A stretch of 64,000 nucleotides of DNA from Limnephilus marmoratus (Eukaryota; Arthropoda; Insecta; Trichoptera; Limnephilidae): the NCBI GenBank assembly GCA_917880885.1, contig OU862923.1:26427770-26491769 (forward strand), given 5' to 3'. Both the position numbers and the translations under genes were made by a program. The notes under the pieces were generated by a model. The model saw nothing but the letters and a program-made list of their open reading frames with translations. It was not told where the DNA came from and made no database searches. Every line of letters starts with the position of its first letter. Position 1 is the stretch's first letter. Below are positions 47,301 to 51,927 of the stretch, in pieces.

Positions 47301-50300
47301 CAATTTACAACGGTTCTAAAGAAGTTTTCATTTAAAAAATTATATTTGTAATATTTAATTAAATGAAGTCAATATAAGCGAAACTCAATCGAAAATCTGG
47401 AAACGGAAAAATCAGAAAAAGATATTGACACCTGTGGGACTCGAACCCAGGACCTCTTTGCTTATATTGTCTTCATTTAATTAAATATTACAATTTGAGG
47501 TTTTACTCATAAAGTTAAAAAAAAAAAAAAAAATCATTATATTGGTTTCTTTCTTATGAATTACTCTAACTGAAATAAAAATCGATATTAAAAACTGCAT
47601 ACATTATGATATTACACCTAGGATTATCAAATAATAAAACACACGCCACTAATTTTTAATTCCAGCACTTCGAAATAACTTTAAAAAAGTAGAGAATTCA
47701 ATAACGAACACGTCGATATATAATACATGACTGAATTTACCTAAAATAAACATCTACAGGATTTTTGAACGTGATCATGACACCGCCATGAAAAAAATTA
47801 AACCAACTAATTACATATTTCTACTGTTGTTAGATTCATTGAAAAAGTTTCACTGCCAACTGTTGATTATCGATGAAAGCATTATCTCAGTTAGCAACTC
47901 ACGAAAATTCGAGCCGCGGGAAGGTTCAAATATATTCTAATTCATTTTGAAAATTAGGGGGCTGCCTTGTGGCATTCAAGTGTGAAAGCTATCTACCCTA
48001 GCGCTGCAGCGGATAAGCTAGCATAATAGGAAAATAGCTACTTATTATTTATTTTTTACAAATTTACATAGTTAACTGTGCGGGAAGCCAAAAGGGGCCT
48101 AAATACATCATATTTTGTTATCAAAATATTTTCTATTAGGTTTCTTCAATGGTTTTTTGTTTCCATTTTAAGATATAAAGCGATACAAAAAGTGTTTGTG
48201 TTGCTCGAAGCATTATTGTCACGGTTTTGGCATTCATAGAATTTGAAAAAACTATAAAAGCTCCGATAAGCTTGGTCAACATTAAAAAATCTATATTGCT
48301 CATTAGTACAAAGCAGATTAGAGTACAATTCCATCGTATGGTCACCATATTACAAAGTTCATTCTCAATCATTGGAAAACAAATTCCTTCAGTACATCAA
48401 TTTTAAAATGAAAATTCCAATCGAATTTTTAAATCATAATAACTTACGCGCTGAAACCAGACTTCTTAAATTATCAGATAGAATAGTGTTAATTGATTTG
48501 TTATTTTACAAAATTATCAGATCTTTAGTCGACAGCCCTAACTTACGTACTAACGTAATTTATATCTTTATTTTATTTTTTCTGTTCTATTTGTAGTAAT
48601 ATACACATAAAATTGTTTGATTGTACCTACTAACTAGCTCTTATACATTGTACTTTATTTTATTTCAGATCTTATTATTGATTATATGTATATATATTTT
48701 AAGCTAAATTGTATTAGTTAGTACAACTCGTACTATTTAATTTCTTTTAATCTCTGTTATGATGTTGTATACCTTGCGAGTTGATTGCATTCTTATTTAT
48801 TCTGTTTTATTGGTTTTGTAACACACATAATTAATATTGTGTAGCAGCCAGCCTCTGCTACCACATGCTCTGGATTGTTTCTGAAATATATGGGTCTTTC
48901 CAGAAGCGACGCCCATGTTAAAGTGTTCGAATACTGAACTAACGAGAACATTCCGGCCGCCTCTCGTTAAATACACCTAGCGCTGGCATTACGATGGCTG
49001 GATGTGTAGGTACCTATCGCATCGATAATGAGCTGCAGACCTACCTACCTCTCACGCGTTCTAGAAAAGGTACGAACCATTGCGCGCCAGAAATGCACAG
49101 TTCGGGCGCTTTCGAGAAAGTCGCCGAGTGAAGAATTACTACCAGGCAAAGCAATACTCCGACTCGCCGGACTATATAAAGGCGCTCAGCAACGCACACA
49201 GTACAGTGTTTACATAGTGTTCAGTATTCTCGCCTCACGCAACCGCAGTTAACCTTGACCCAGTAAAATCCACGTTCGTTTGTTTACCTAGTACCGGTAG
49301 TGTATTTAATCTGCTCCGCTGTCCAGTTCAGAATTCATTTGTAAAATTGTAATCTTGTTAGAACTCAATAAAGACTTCCAACACGGAAACTCAAATCTCG
49401 AGTTCTACAATTGGAGTATAAATTTCCTTCTATTCATGTAAAAGCCCACCAGGGCGTAAATAAATATAAAAAATAAAATAAAAATAATAATTCCAGTATT
49501 AGGACGAAATGCTTCCAATTGAAGTTGTGATGTCAGCTTCGCGGGGAGTCTGAAAAGAAGAGAAGAGAACCAGTGAAAAGAGCTGTTAATTATTTTTCTT
49601 TCTCATTTTGATTATTTCACATTCATAACTGAATAGGCCACTTGCATCACCTTTTTTAAAAAAAAATCCGGTTTAGGCAAATATTCTAAGACATTCCGTA
49701 TTTTTTTTTTAAATCGTATATTTGAAACCCTGGCGATTTTTTGAAAATTTCAATCTGAAAAATCAGACCATATTTTATAAACCGGTAAGACGGGACATCA
49801 TTTTATGACTGCGAAAAAATGATAATTACATAGCCGAAAATCATTTAAAAAAATAGAACGTTTTCCACACGAATGGCACAGGAGAATAACGAGGCATACC
49901 AATTTTTCCTTGATCCATCTTATTGGTCATAAATCATTATAATGTTCAACGTCTATATAACTAAATCCAATGTAATATACTTGTACTTGTAAATTATAAT
50001 AATTATAAGAATATTATGAAATTTGATTTTGTTAAACTCAGCACCATTACCATTATACCTCTAAAACACGTACAGACAGCATAAAATGTACGGGGTTCTC
50101 TTCATAACATCTGTCAAAAAGTCAAACCAAATGATAAGTTCGCAGAGAACAAACAATAAATCTAGTGAACGTTAAATGTCAAATTAAAAAATTCGCCTGA
50201 AATCAAAGTGTTGCCATATAAAAAAAATAAATCAGTATGGAATTTACAAAATTAATACAAACATTTTCAGAGATGGAACATTTTCATGTAGTGACCTCAC

Positions 50301-51878
50301 GAGCCCAAATAATGGATTTATTTATTAAAAAAAAAAAAAAACTATTTCTAAAAATTTTTCCTAACATTTTCGTAATCTTGATAAAAAAAAATCTATTCAC
50401 ACGATTTTTTCCAAGTCATTATGAAATCCATACAAGTGGCCTATTGACAGATTTTACTTTTCCATTGGCATTCTCAATATCCACCAGTGGCGACACCACG
50501 GGCTGCAGACTTAAGTGTGTCAATCTGCAGTTACCATATTGATTCTTCATTATTTAATTATTATTTTTATGTTACCCAGGGGAAGTAAGCCGATGGTTGC
50601 CCAGCTGATGAGAGTTCACATTGTCACACCTAAAGCTCCCGTTCACATTACTTTGAATCCAAAGGTATTTCTTTCTTATATCTTTTTTGAACGCCTCTAT
50701 CGTAATCATACAATAACCTTATTAATTTGTTGCAAAAAATATTACATTATCACCTTACTTATTAAAACCTCATAGATCCTTTTGTTAAAAAATTCTAAGA
50801 TATATTTTTCATATTTCTGTCAAAATTTGTTTTGGGTAACATTCTAACATAATATATATATACCATAGACAATAGACATATGATTATTAGTAGACGTGCC
50901 CTAAGTGATAAAAGCGTATTACGTCCCCCTCCCCATACCGGTTCCTCGGAACCGGCTGGGATTGAGTATGGCTTCGCGTGAATCTAAAAAATGTGACATC
51001 ATCATTCTTCTGCGAACCAGCATCGAGAGCTCATCGGTGCATTTTATGAAATAACACCATAAAAAACATGGTTTGTGTTTTGAAAACATGTAAATATATA
51101 CTATCACTCGAGATTCATGGCGTGTGCTCGTCGATGTTTACGGGGTAAGTAATCTATGAAACATTTGTAGAAGTGTCCTAACTAAATACGGCAACAAAAT
51201 ATTGGAGTCTGAAAATAAACGAACTTTACTTTGCCGTATTTAGACTTCGCAAATTTGTTCAATAGGCGGTGAGCAATTCGCGCTCCCATGTAAAAAGGTC
51301 TATCCATTCAAAAGCAAAGTTTACTTTTAAGAACTAAATGGTGATATTATAATGCGAGATGCCTATATGCTGTCATATTGAGTTATCGATGAATCACATA
51401 TCTCCAAAGTCATCTTCCCGCTCTGCGCCCCGCTGTAGTTATTGTCTACCCCTCACCTTTATGTTCTGGTCTACTAATATTCATATGTATATGATATATA
51501 CCCATAATTGTATGATGAAACTCAACTATTTTAATATATATTATTTAATTGCCTGAGCACTGTCATATCCATATGGATACGACGGCACAATAAAAAAATC
51601 ATTTCTCTTGCTATTCTAGGAAAACTGAACTTCTAAACTTAATTTGTGTTTTTAAATAATTTGTTCTTCATTTTAATTCACAGGTTCAACCAATTGCCGG
51701 AGGCCCCATTTTCATCACCGGGGGCGATTGCACCGTGCTTACAGGCTCTGCGTACTGGGTGCTGCGTTTCCCCTATATCTACTGCACGGAGAGAGGCCCC
51801 CTTCCCCGGCCCATGCCCCCCCTTGTCCCCGCAGCCCGGGGCAGGCTGTTGCAGGGAATCATCGGCGTGATAGACTGA
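17196..51878 (+). CDS. SMG8: SMG8, nonsense-mediated decay factor, complete 14-exon gene
   Basis: SMG8 binds SMG9 and the kinase SMG1 and restrains SMG1, which phosphorylates UPF1 during nonsense-mediated mRNA decay. I joined 14 exons: 17196-17333, 17420-17736, 20363-20584, 22101-22365, 22665-22880, 24126-24286, 24456-24662, 28182-28387, 30138-30209, 31233-31377, 44417-44548, 46463-46576, 50580-50664 and 51684-51878. They total 2475 nt, open throughout, with every intron GT-AG and every phase matching. The product is 824 residues, against about 990 in human SMG8; inter-domain linkers are shorter. Family landmarks appear in order: N-terminal G-like fold with a degenerate loop [97 protein letters not shown] and [11 protein letters not shown] near the C terminus. 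A polyadenylation signal lies at 51922. Identity rests on remembered family sequence, not on a search, but the colinearity is strong. Confidence 0.95.
17420..17736 (+). CDS. SMG8: SMG8 exon 2
   Basis: Acceptor ctatttcag, donor AG|gtgaat, ends phase 2. Encodes the rest of the G-like domain, including [20 protein letters not shown] and LFKAIDSLR, which align with the CHVLLLVHPTCSFD and FRALDGLR segments of animal SMG8. Confidence 0.95.
17900..18400 (-). pseudogene. hAT-type transposase fragment
   Basis: On - a broken frame reads [38 protein letters not shown], then after a short disruption [40 protein letters not shown]. This is the catalytic-core region of hAT transposases of the ZBED5/EPM2AIP1-like group (HC..H...L, VRWLSRGKVL.RF). 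Located in SMG8 intron 2, antisense. Confidence 0.75.
18594..19430 (-). mobile_element. Candidate solo LTR
   Basis: On - it starts TGTGTGGCGACACA and ends ACTTCGACA (TG...CA). It contains a TATATAAG box at about 19140 followed by a TTCAGTTCAGTTCAGT initiator-like tract, and AATAAA at about 18618. GC-richer than its surroundings. No target duplication found and no internal retroelement genes adjacent, so the call rests on architecture. A 287-codon open frame across it is low-complexity and probably meaningless. Confidence 0.45.
19630..20223 (+). pseudogene. 5'-truncated LINE (family A), RT C-terminus, 3' UTR and poly-A
   Basis: Three frames together encode [35 protein letters not shown], then [40 protein letters not shown], and [20 protein letters not shown]. 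This is the C-terminal region typical of jockey-type LINEs in insects. Frameshifts near 19825 and 19990 kill it. The 3' UTR GGCCTCCTGTGTGGAGTTAA is followed by a 14-A tail. It defines the tail sequence found in the other family A copies. Confidence 0.85.
20363..20584 (+). CDS. SMG8: SMG8 exon 3
   Basis: Acceptor attttacag, donor AG|gtagga, phase 2 at both ends. Encodes CCPRVLFYF and [17 protein letters not shown], a highly conserved SMG8 block. Confidence 0.95.
21114..21966 (-). mobile_element. P-superfamily-like THAP MITE with 8-bp TSD
   Basis: 853 bp between perfect 8-bp duplications CTAGAACC (21106-21113 and 21967-21974). Ends CAATGACGTTA and CTATGACGTTA (inverted). On -, a THAP-like exon starts at 21800 (MPSC, then C, with a GTGTAAGT donor-like site). 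The 8-bp TSD, CA-type terminus and THAP zinc finger together point to the P superfamily. Located in SMG8 intron 3. Confidence 0.82.
22101..22365 (+). CDS. SMG8: SMG8 exon 4
   Basis: Acceptor gttttcag, donor GAG|gttagt, ends phase 0. Encodes [14 protein letters not shown], then a segment ending [18 protein letters not shown], which matches the GFDDSVGR region of the family. Confidence 0.94.
22665..22880 (+). CDS. SMG8: SMG8 exon 5
   Basis: 72 codons, phase 0 at both ends. Acceptor cgttttag, donor CGG|gtatga. Encodes helical-stalk sequence including [19 protein letters not shown] and [10 protein letters not shown], matching DIDTKFSENRCQKALPMA of the family. Confidence 0.94.
22941..23192. mobile_element. 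Foldback MITE, family D copy 1
   Basis: About 75-bp inverted arms (ATCTTTTGTGGGATCGTTAT, GAGATAACGGACGTGATCTC, CAGATTTGTGTGATTT) around a short AT-rich core. The same arms bound the larger copy at 59776-60898. Located in SMG8 intron 5. Confidence 0.75.
23193..24125. other. Remainder of SMG8 intron 5
   Basis: AT-rich. CGGCTGTCCCAA recurs at 23306 and 23929, suggesting an old repeat, but no ends or coding sequence are recognisable. Confidence 0.3.
24126..24286 (+). CDS. SMG8: SMG8 exon 6
   Basis: Starts phase 0 after ttgaag and ends phase 2 at GG|gtgaga. Encodes [12 protein letters not shown] and [10 protein letters not shown], colinear with the YSQHARGPA and QLHEDCYKFW segments of the family. 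The acceptor has an unusually poor pyrimidine tract; the cag 7 bases downstream would put a stop in frame, so aag is the workable site. Confidence 0.88.
24456..24662 (+). CDS. SMG8: SMG8 exon 7
   Basis: Acceptor ttattccag, donor AG|gttagt, phase 2 at both ends. Encodes the SMG8 hallmark [18 protein letters not shown] and [10 protein letters not shown], then IPFPVFQPS. The Cys-rich CNCG and later CQCG match the conserved CNCG/CCGK pair. Confidence 0.96.
25095..25422 (+). repeat. LINE family A 3' tail copy
   Basis: Runs from GGGAACCTTTATTGGATAAC to GGCCTCCTTGTGGAGCTCAT and a poly-A tract ending at 25422. Same tail as the 19630-20223 element. Non-coding. Confidence 0.65.
25436..25950 (-). pseudogene. 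RTE-like LINE, reverse transcriptase C-terminus
   Basis: On -, 152 open codons ending at 25456: [70 protein letters not shown]. These are the post-RT signatures of the insect endonuclease-reverse transcriptase LINE group. An (AACT)n-type tract at 25434-25453 may be its 3' tail. 5'-truncated. Confidence 0.8.
26301..26880. other. AT-rich intron sequence
   Basis: No gene recognised in this part of SMG8 intron 7. A TAGTTCCAATTTTGGAAA stretch near 26440 resembles 39790-39810 and hints at another dispersed repeat. Confidence 0.3.
26884..27690. mobile_element. MITE with TTA target duplication (PIF/Harbinger-like)
   Basis: Ends GGCTGGGTTTAGACTC (left) and GGCTGGGGTTAGATTC (right, inverted), flanked by TTA at 26881-26883 and 27691-27693. 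The 807-bp interior has no transposase but includes GTAAACG/CGTTTAC and several TGTCAA/CTGTCA words (27144-27370). The 3-bp TSD suggests Harbinger. Confidence 0.6.
28182..28387 (+). CDS. SMG8: SMG8 exon 8
   Basis: Acceptor cctttccag, donor AAAG|gttggt, ends phase 1. Encodes a Ser/Gln-rich, low-complexity segment, the poorly conserved linker of SMG8 between FPVF and the EYLPGML motif. Identity rests on phase and position rather than sequence. An upstream acceptor (tttcag at about 28116) would run into in-frame stops. Confidence 0.78.
28640..28960. repeat. Dispersed retroposon-like repeat
   Basis: Contains ACCCGACGCAAGGAGCGGCG, GTCTGTGTGTCTGTTTCATC, CGTAGCTCCTAAACGAATGG and TTCAGGCGTTTAAGGTCATC, words I associate with a very common lepidopteran/arthropod repeat. 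No ORF. 28960-29480 is AT-rich with nothing recognised. Confidence 0.45.
29490..29765 (-). repeat. SINE family C copy 2
   Basis: GAGACTATGGCATCCCCAAT, GGCTGAAGGTAGTGGGGAGG, CAGATCTGGTTACCAAA and CAGGGCGATACTGAGAGTAT match 46645-46830. The tRNA-like head is missing, cut off at about 29765. Confidence 0.6.
29821..30013. repeat. 193-bp near-perfect palindrome
   Basis: The arms of about 92 bp are inverted copies with only two or three differences (for example ACCACTTTTATT versus AATAAAATTGGT). The centre is TTGAGTATCAA. Core words are AACATGTTTCGTGAGCAATG and CTCACTTCTTCAGGG. Sits in SMG8 intron 8, so the pre-mRNA would contain this hairpin. Confidence 0.9.
30138..30209 (+). CDS. SMG8: SMG8 exon 9
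   Basis: A 72-nt exon, acceptor tatttacag, donor CCTG|gtaaga, phase 1 at both ends. Encodes [21 protein letters not shown], containing the STxEYLPGML motif of SMG8. Confidence 0.94.
31233..31377 (+). CDS. SMG8: SMG8 exon 10
   Basis: Acceptor attttcag, donor AG|gttagt, ends phase 2. Encodes [20 protein letters not shown] and NFLLPWD, aligning with LPKFSSWSLVKLGP and LMPWD of the family. Confidence 0.95.
31428..32448. mobile_element. MITE/deletion derivative with 30-bp inverted ends
   Basis: Perfect ends CAGGGGGCCAAGTCTCTATC TTTTATT inverted at both sides; 1021 bp. CAG start and flanks GTCCGTAC / GTGCCCTA (8 bp, weakly alike) suggest hAT but do not prove it. The interior has TGACAGTT and GTCAAATGTCAAATGCAGTG words and a 46-codon ORF. 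SMG8 intron 10. Confidence 0.7.
32165..32305 (+). CDS. 46-codon ORF inside the MITE, unknown
   Basis: ATG (context ggaagATGGAAGAG) starts [20 protein letters not shown], continues [13 protein letters not shown] and ends at TAA 32303-32305. Amphipathic and Lys/Arg-rich. It may be the first coding exon of the parent transposon, with the rest deleted. About 100 bp upstream lies GTCAAATGTCAAATG, the same kind of word as in the SMG8/VPS26C promoter. I do not recognise the protein. Confidence 0.25.
   Translation: MEEVNLKLLIKTSKSVMRVVEFEARCDAMRQKFIDNLHFCIEFHVS
32490..32540 (+). repeat. Short TTTTTCATTGTC repeat
   Basis: Four to five imperfect copies of TTTTTCATTGTC. Confidence 0.5.
32630..32950 (-). 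pseudogene. mariner transposase C-terminal remnant
   Basis: On -, broken frames read [13 protein letters not shown], then jump to [18 protein letters not shown], a stop, [40 protein letters not shown] and GEHFKGDQ. These are mauritiana-type mariner motifs, with the stretch between QSSQW and the last catalytic Asp region deleted. Frameshifts and stops throughout. A different subfamily from the 7720 element. Confidence 0.75.
33100..33359 (-). repeat. 3' LTR of the Ty3/gypsy element
   Basis: On -, TGTGATATATG ... ACATTACA. Almost identical to the other LTR except for scattered single changes and one block at 33296-33312, where sequences differ completely. Confidence 0.93.
33682..35706 (-). CDS. 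Ty3/gypsy RT connection, RNase H and integrase
   Basis: Same frame as the preceding RT segment. RT thumb [17 protein letters not shown], RNase H with [29 protein letters not shown] and [13 protein letters not shown], then the integrase zinc-binding HxxxH-C-C region ([26 protein letters not shown]). The integrase core carries its three acidic residues in [16 protein letters not shown] and [12 protein letters not shown]. After residue 600 the C-terminal domain ends without an envelope ORF. Without the two upstream lesions the element would look competent. Confidence 0.92.
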   Translation of the reverse strand, partial: QFFVKELEFLGYIISEKGIQPQTDKLEAIKNAPYPTDIHQLKSLLGFFSFYRNFIPNMSSILEPLHNLLKKDVKWVFSRECANAVDTIKNLMSKNTILTNYIPHLPVKLFTDASTSGLGACLVHSFANGTLRPIAFASRSLNSAEKKYSILDLEAIVFGLNKFFRYLYGREFTLCVDNLPLMRILGEHKNIPVLAANRLQRYGIILAGFSYKTEFVRSCKNQADFLSRLPLESSVEEFREDYGSYFVSFVSNCEHLDVNSIMEATKVDTVIQSVMTCLRQGWPKRVKREEELWKFWIKRNELSIVKDCLFWQHRIIVPSSLHKKVLELVHRSHLGIVKMKGLAKGYFWWTSLSKDLEKIVQECPECASTKQSPPKSQLSVWPNSGKVWSRLHLDYSGPMAGKMFLVVCDSFTKWVDCIEVQRADSANTIFELRKLFSNFGYPELIVSDNGTSFTSEIFQQFLRENNIKFMSSPVMHPKSNGVAENSVKTTKSFLKKLMVGNKFQVDYKDKLLHFLSDYRNTPHCTTGVEPAVLLFGRKLRSTFDSLIPKENERVVSKQHDLANKNIESNQCKQTKYYSGVKTRNFIVGQKCLVKDFRKNNKFTWVRGIVTDKIGKKIYLVKTCDSQLIWKRHVDQMRNLSVCWSDVECQICQIPRLMTRGLSTLRKSCPICGVS
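35707..36204 (-). pseudogene. Ty3/gypsy reverse transcriptase, first part
   Basis: Continues the pol frame after the one-base frameshift near 36267. Holds the RT fingers and palm: [54 protein letters not shown] with the first catalytic Asp, [12 protein letters not shown] and the YLDDIIISG box with the catalytic pair. It ends at a TGA (35709-35707) where the next segment continues in the same frame, so this is a single nonsense change rather than a natural end. Confidence 0.9.
36198..37592 (-). CDS. Ty3/gypsy Gag and protease
   Basis: Open frame of 464 codons; the likely start is the Met at 37538 (MEPAMIPPF), since the 18 residues before it are unlike Gag. Capsid-like region about residues 30-190 ([25 protein letters not shown]). 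Two CCHC zinc knuckles follow: [14 protein letters not shown] and [14 protein letters not shown]. The aspartic protease has its active site in [13 protein letters not shown] and IVGRDFM. The frame leaves the pol register at a run of five A on + (36265-36269), so the last about 20 residues are out of frame relative to the parent. Confidence 0.92.
   Translation of the reverse strand: MLSCVASRDIFFFFPFVKMEPAMIPPFSHINGDWDVFQLKLEQFLVLHDDITEIKKKAYLINSLETETLTLLSNLCFPIKITDVTFEKLIELLKKHCGKCRSLFQERELFFQAKQNHNESIRDFAARLRGLSTYCQFGTRLEDNLVDVFAIGLLSGPVRVKLFVEGPKQNFNQLVELVVTAKGPEVDSVKMKLEVNSVKRFGKSASPARKHNYRSNSTDSCRSDKQVKTGSSLKKCNICGKSNHDTHSCKFKQAKCYSCGRLGHLQRFCKNGSVKSVMNCNNENIENVAFVKAIKAQLKLNGKFFEAMIDSGSSVCVIPETLFCKHFSNIELSPETRKISGYDGNMLNVVGNANFKVEYNNLVRLITFIVVTSGSEMIVGRDFMETFNLNIISKQNSINSVSSEKEKIDKIKNKFPEVFDRKLGRFNKFKVNFKVKEDADPFSVMLDRYLSLLEIRSNVNLNQW
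37593..38757 (-). other. Ty3/gypsy 5' leader
   Basis: Untranslated region between the 5' LTR and gag. GC-rich patch at 37750-37960; short open frames on both strands look like chance. The primer-binding site is at its LTR edge. Confidence 0.7.
38758..39022 (-). repeat. 5' LTR of the Ty3/gypsy element
   Basis: 265 bp, TG...CA, adjoining the primer-binding site on its inner side and GATAG on its outer side. Confidence 0.93.
39190..39535 (+). repeat. Dispersed repeat, family B copy 2
   Basis: GTCGATGACAATGCATTCTA, CTTTCGGTGGCA, TTATCCAATTGGGATTTGGC and TTCGGTGTTAGC match 13560-13880. The next 580 bp (39536-40114) are AT-rich with nothing firm. Confidence 0.5.
40115..41661 (-). mobile_element. 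P-superfamily-like THAP MITE with 8-bp TSD, carrying a LINE
   Basis: Flanked by perfect ATTCTGTC duplications (40107-40114, 41662-41669). Ends CAATGATGTTA and CTATGACGTTA inverted. Without the 685-bp LINE insertion (40254-40938) it would match the 853-bp copy at 21114. The THAP-like exon on - begins near 41495. SMG8 intron 10. Confidence 0.82.
40254..40938 (-). pseudogene. 5'-truncated LINE nested in the P-like element
   Basis: Inserted into GATAAAGATAG of the host MITE, duplicating TAAA. Encodes on - an RT C-terminus: [77 protein letters not shown] and [14 protein letters not shown], stop at 40555. The reading frame runs on upstream into MITE sequence, so only this part is LINE protein. 40254-40554 is its 3' UTR. 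Confidence 0.82.
41738..41941. mobile_element. Short MITE
   Basis: Ends AAGGTGAACGTCCATCTGTC and its inverse GACAGATGGACGCTCACCTC. An internal hairpin GGATTTTTCTATAT/ATATAGAAAAATCC lies near 41800-41822. Confidence 0.7.
41945..42795. mobile_element. Foldback element with LINE inside
   Basis: Arms GTTTCAAAAAATTTGATGAA, TTCATCAAATATTTGAAGTT and TTCTATTCAAGTTCTG (41945-42022) recur inverted at 42718-42795. A shorter relative without insert is at 53430-53530. Confidence 0.7.
42090..42718 (+). pseudogene. LINE 3' fragment (jockey/CR1-type)
   Basis: [35 protein letters not shown], then a decayed end, like the C terminus of the intact LINE at 3900-6743 (FLHKIIHNEIDCPELLSQIN, FNIPSKR). The 3' UTR ends in an AATAAATAAATAA tail at 42718. 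Inserted in the foldback element. Confidence 0.7.
42891..43847 (+). mobile_element. hAT element, non-autonomous, TSD ATTGCAAT
   Basis: 957 bp, ends CAGAGGCGGCC ... GGCCGCCTCTG, perfect 8-bp duplications ATTGCAAT (42883-42890, 43848-43855). Keeps only the C-terminal end of a transposase. Confidence 0.93.
43470..43741 (+). pseudogene. hAT transposase dimerisation domain
   Basis: [51 protein letters not shown], ending [14 protein letters not shown]. This is the hATC dimerisation region of ZMYM1/ZMYM6-like hAT transposases. The catalytic region is missing. Stop at 43741. Confidence 0.88.
43860..44340. mobile_element. Possible LTR-like sequence
   Basis: TGTTACAGACATCACACACT at 44099 and GGAGTTACAAC at 44322 could bound a short LTR, with AATAAAAG at 44256. 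Neither TSD nor internal domain seen. Also contains AATAAA at 43991. Confidence 0.25.
44417..44548 (+). CDS. SMG8: SMG8 exon 11
   Basis: Acceptor gatcttacag, donor AG|gtaaat, phase 2 at both ends. Encodes a basic GGTRGK stretch followed by [16 protein letters not shown]. It is separated from exon 10 by a 13-kb intron filled with transposons. Confidence 0.95.
44659..45704. mobile_element. Putative MITE with GCGTC-rich ends
   Basis: GAGTTCCA at the left and TGGAACCC at the right are inverted, flanked by TA. Both subterminal regions are dense in TGACGC/GCGTCAG words (44680-44810, 45655-45690). No transposase. SMG8 intron 11. Confidence 0.45.
45705..46462. other. Intron 11 remainder
   Basis: A TCGAACAGTAAT word occurs at 45717 and 45891. 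46330-46390 resembles a decayed LINE family A tail (GAAGGTGCTGTGCGGAGCTA). No gene seen. Confidence 0.3.
46463..46576 (+). CDS. SMG8: SMG8 exon 12
   Basis: Acceptor atttttctag, donor TC|gtaagg, ends phase 2. Encodes [14 protein letters not shown] and [13 protein letters not shown]. Reading on past the donor gives an immediate stop, which supports this splice. Confidence 0.94.
46640..46980 (-). repeat. SINE family C copy 3, full length
   Basis: On - it begins with a tRNA-like head (46975-46907) and ends in the GAAGGTTGTGGGGAGGGGAA region. The most complete copy of this family in the window. Confidence 0.65.
46907..46975 (-). tRNA. tRNA-like SINE head
   Basis: On - a B box GGGATTAAATCCC in a good T stem, D-arm GTTGAGGGTTAAGGC, anticodon loop perhaps CTCGCAA. 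The anticodon stem has mismatches. Not a functional tRNA gene. Confidence 0.4.
47130..47510 (-). repeat. tRNA-Thr-derived SINE, copy 2, rearranged
   Basis: On - the right part carries the second half of the tRNA-like head (47463-47427) and the CTTTTTCTGATTTTTCCG tail. The left part (47140-47340) is an inverted match to 58480-58690 (GAAACTCGATGAA, CACTAAAAAGAGACAAACAC, GAGAATGAGATAG, TTTTCTGAAGG). Confidence 0.55.
47511..48150. other. AT-rich intron 12 sequence
   Basis: Includes a 17-A run near 47517. No gene or repeat recognised. Confidence 0.3.
48160..48600 (+). pseudogene. LINE reverse transcriptase C-terminal fragment
   Basis: Broken frame: [18 protein letters not shown], then [53 protein letters not shown]. 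Same architecture as the intact LINE C terminus. Stops upstream. 48600-48900 is probably its 3' UTR. Confidence 0.75.
48918..49412 (+). mobile_element. Candidate solo LTR
   Basis: Starts TGTTAAAGTG and ends TCTACA. It has TATATAAAGG at 49173 followed by a CAGTGTTTACATAGTGTTCAGT initiator-like region, and CAATAAAG at 49367, the layout of an insect LTR. GC-rich against its flanks. The target duplication is not clear. A short 74-codon frame inside is not credible as a gene. Confidence 0.5.
49413..50100. other. Intron 12 remainder with a LINE-like tail
   Basis: AAGCCCACCAGGGCGTAAAT followed by A-rich repeats at 49441-49490 looks like a LINE 3' end. Otherwise AT-rich and featureless. Confidence 0.3.
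50237..50542 (+). CDS. 101-codon ORF with promoter-like upstream, unknown
   Basis: [30 protein letters not shown], then a Lys run from a poly-A tract and hydrophobic residues. Only the first 30 residues look protein-like. Upstream (50110-50215) are CTGTCAAA, ATGTCAAA and GTGTTGCC words resembling the SMG8/VPS26C promoter. It could be the first exon of a retrocopied or transposon gene, or chance. It ends inside SMG8 intron 12, 38 bp before exon 13. Confidence 0.2.
   Translation: MEFTKLIQTFSEMEHFHVVTSRAQIMDLFIKKKKKLFLKIFPNIFVILIKKNLFTRFFPSHYEIHTSGLLTDFTFPLAFSISTSGDTTGCRLKCVNLQLPY
50580..50664 (+). CDS. SMG8: SMG8 exon 13
   Basis: Acceptor gttacccag, donor AAG|gtattt. Encodes [20 protein letters not shown], aligning with the YAQLMRLFVVVPDAP segment of SMG8. 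Confidence 0.94.
50665..51683. other. SMG8 intron 13
   Basis: No gene. ACGGCAACAAAATATTGG and CTTTGCCGTATTTAG (51190-51245) form a loose inverted pair. CCATACCGGTTCCTCGGAAC at 50933 is GC-rich but unassigned. Confidence 0.35.
51684..51878 (+). CDS. SMG8: SMG8 exon 14, stop
   Basis: Acceptor aattcacag, phase 0, 64 codons plus TGA. Encodes [20 protein letters not shown] and the closing [12 protein letters not shown], matching LWVLRFPYAYVTERGPC and VLRGVLKAV at the SMG8 C terminus. GC-rich compared with the surrounding intron. Confidence 0.95.
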   Translation, partial: VQPIAGGPIFITGGDCTVLTGSAYWVLRFPYIYCTERGPLPRPMPPLVPAARGRLLQGIIGVID

Positions 51879-51921
51879 ATGAAACAAAAAAAATCGAATT
51901 TGAAATATTTCCGGTTTCTCA

Positions 51922-51927
51922 AATAAA
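51922..51927 (+). terminator. SMG8 polyadenylation signal
   Basis: AATAAA 44 bp after the SMG8 stop codon, followed about 10 bp later by a GT-rich stretch (aaggtgctgtc). Likely cleavage signal. Confidence 0.6.
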
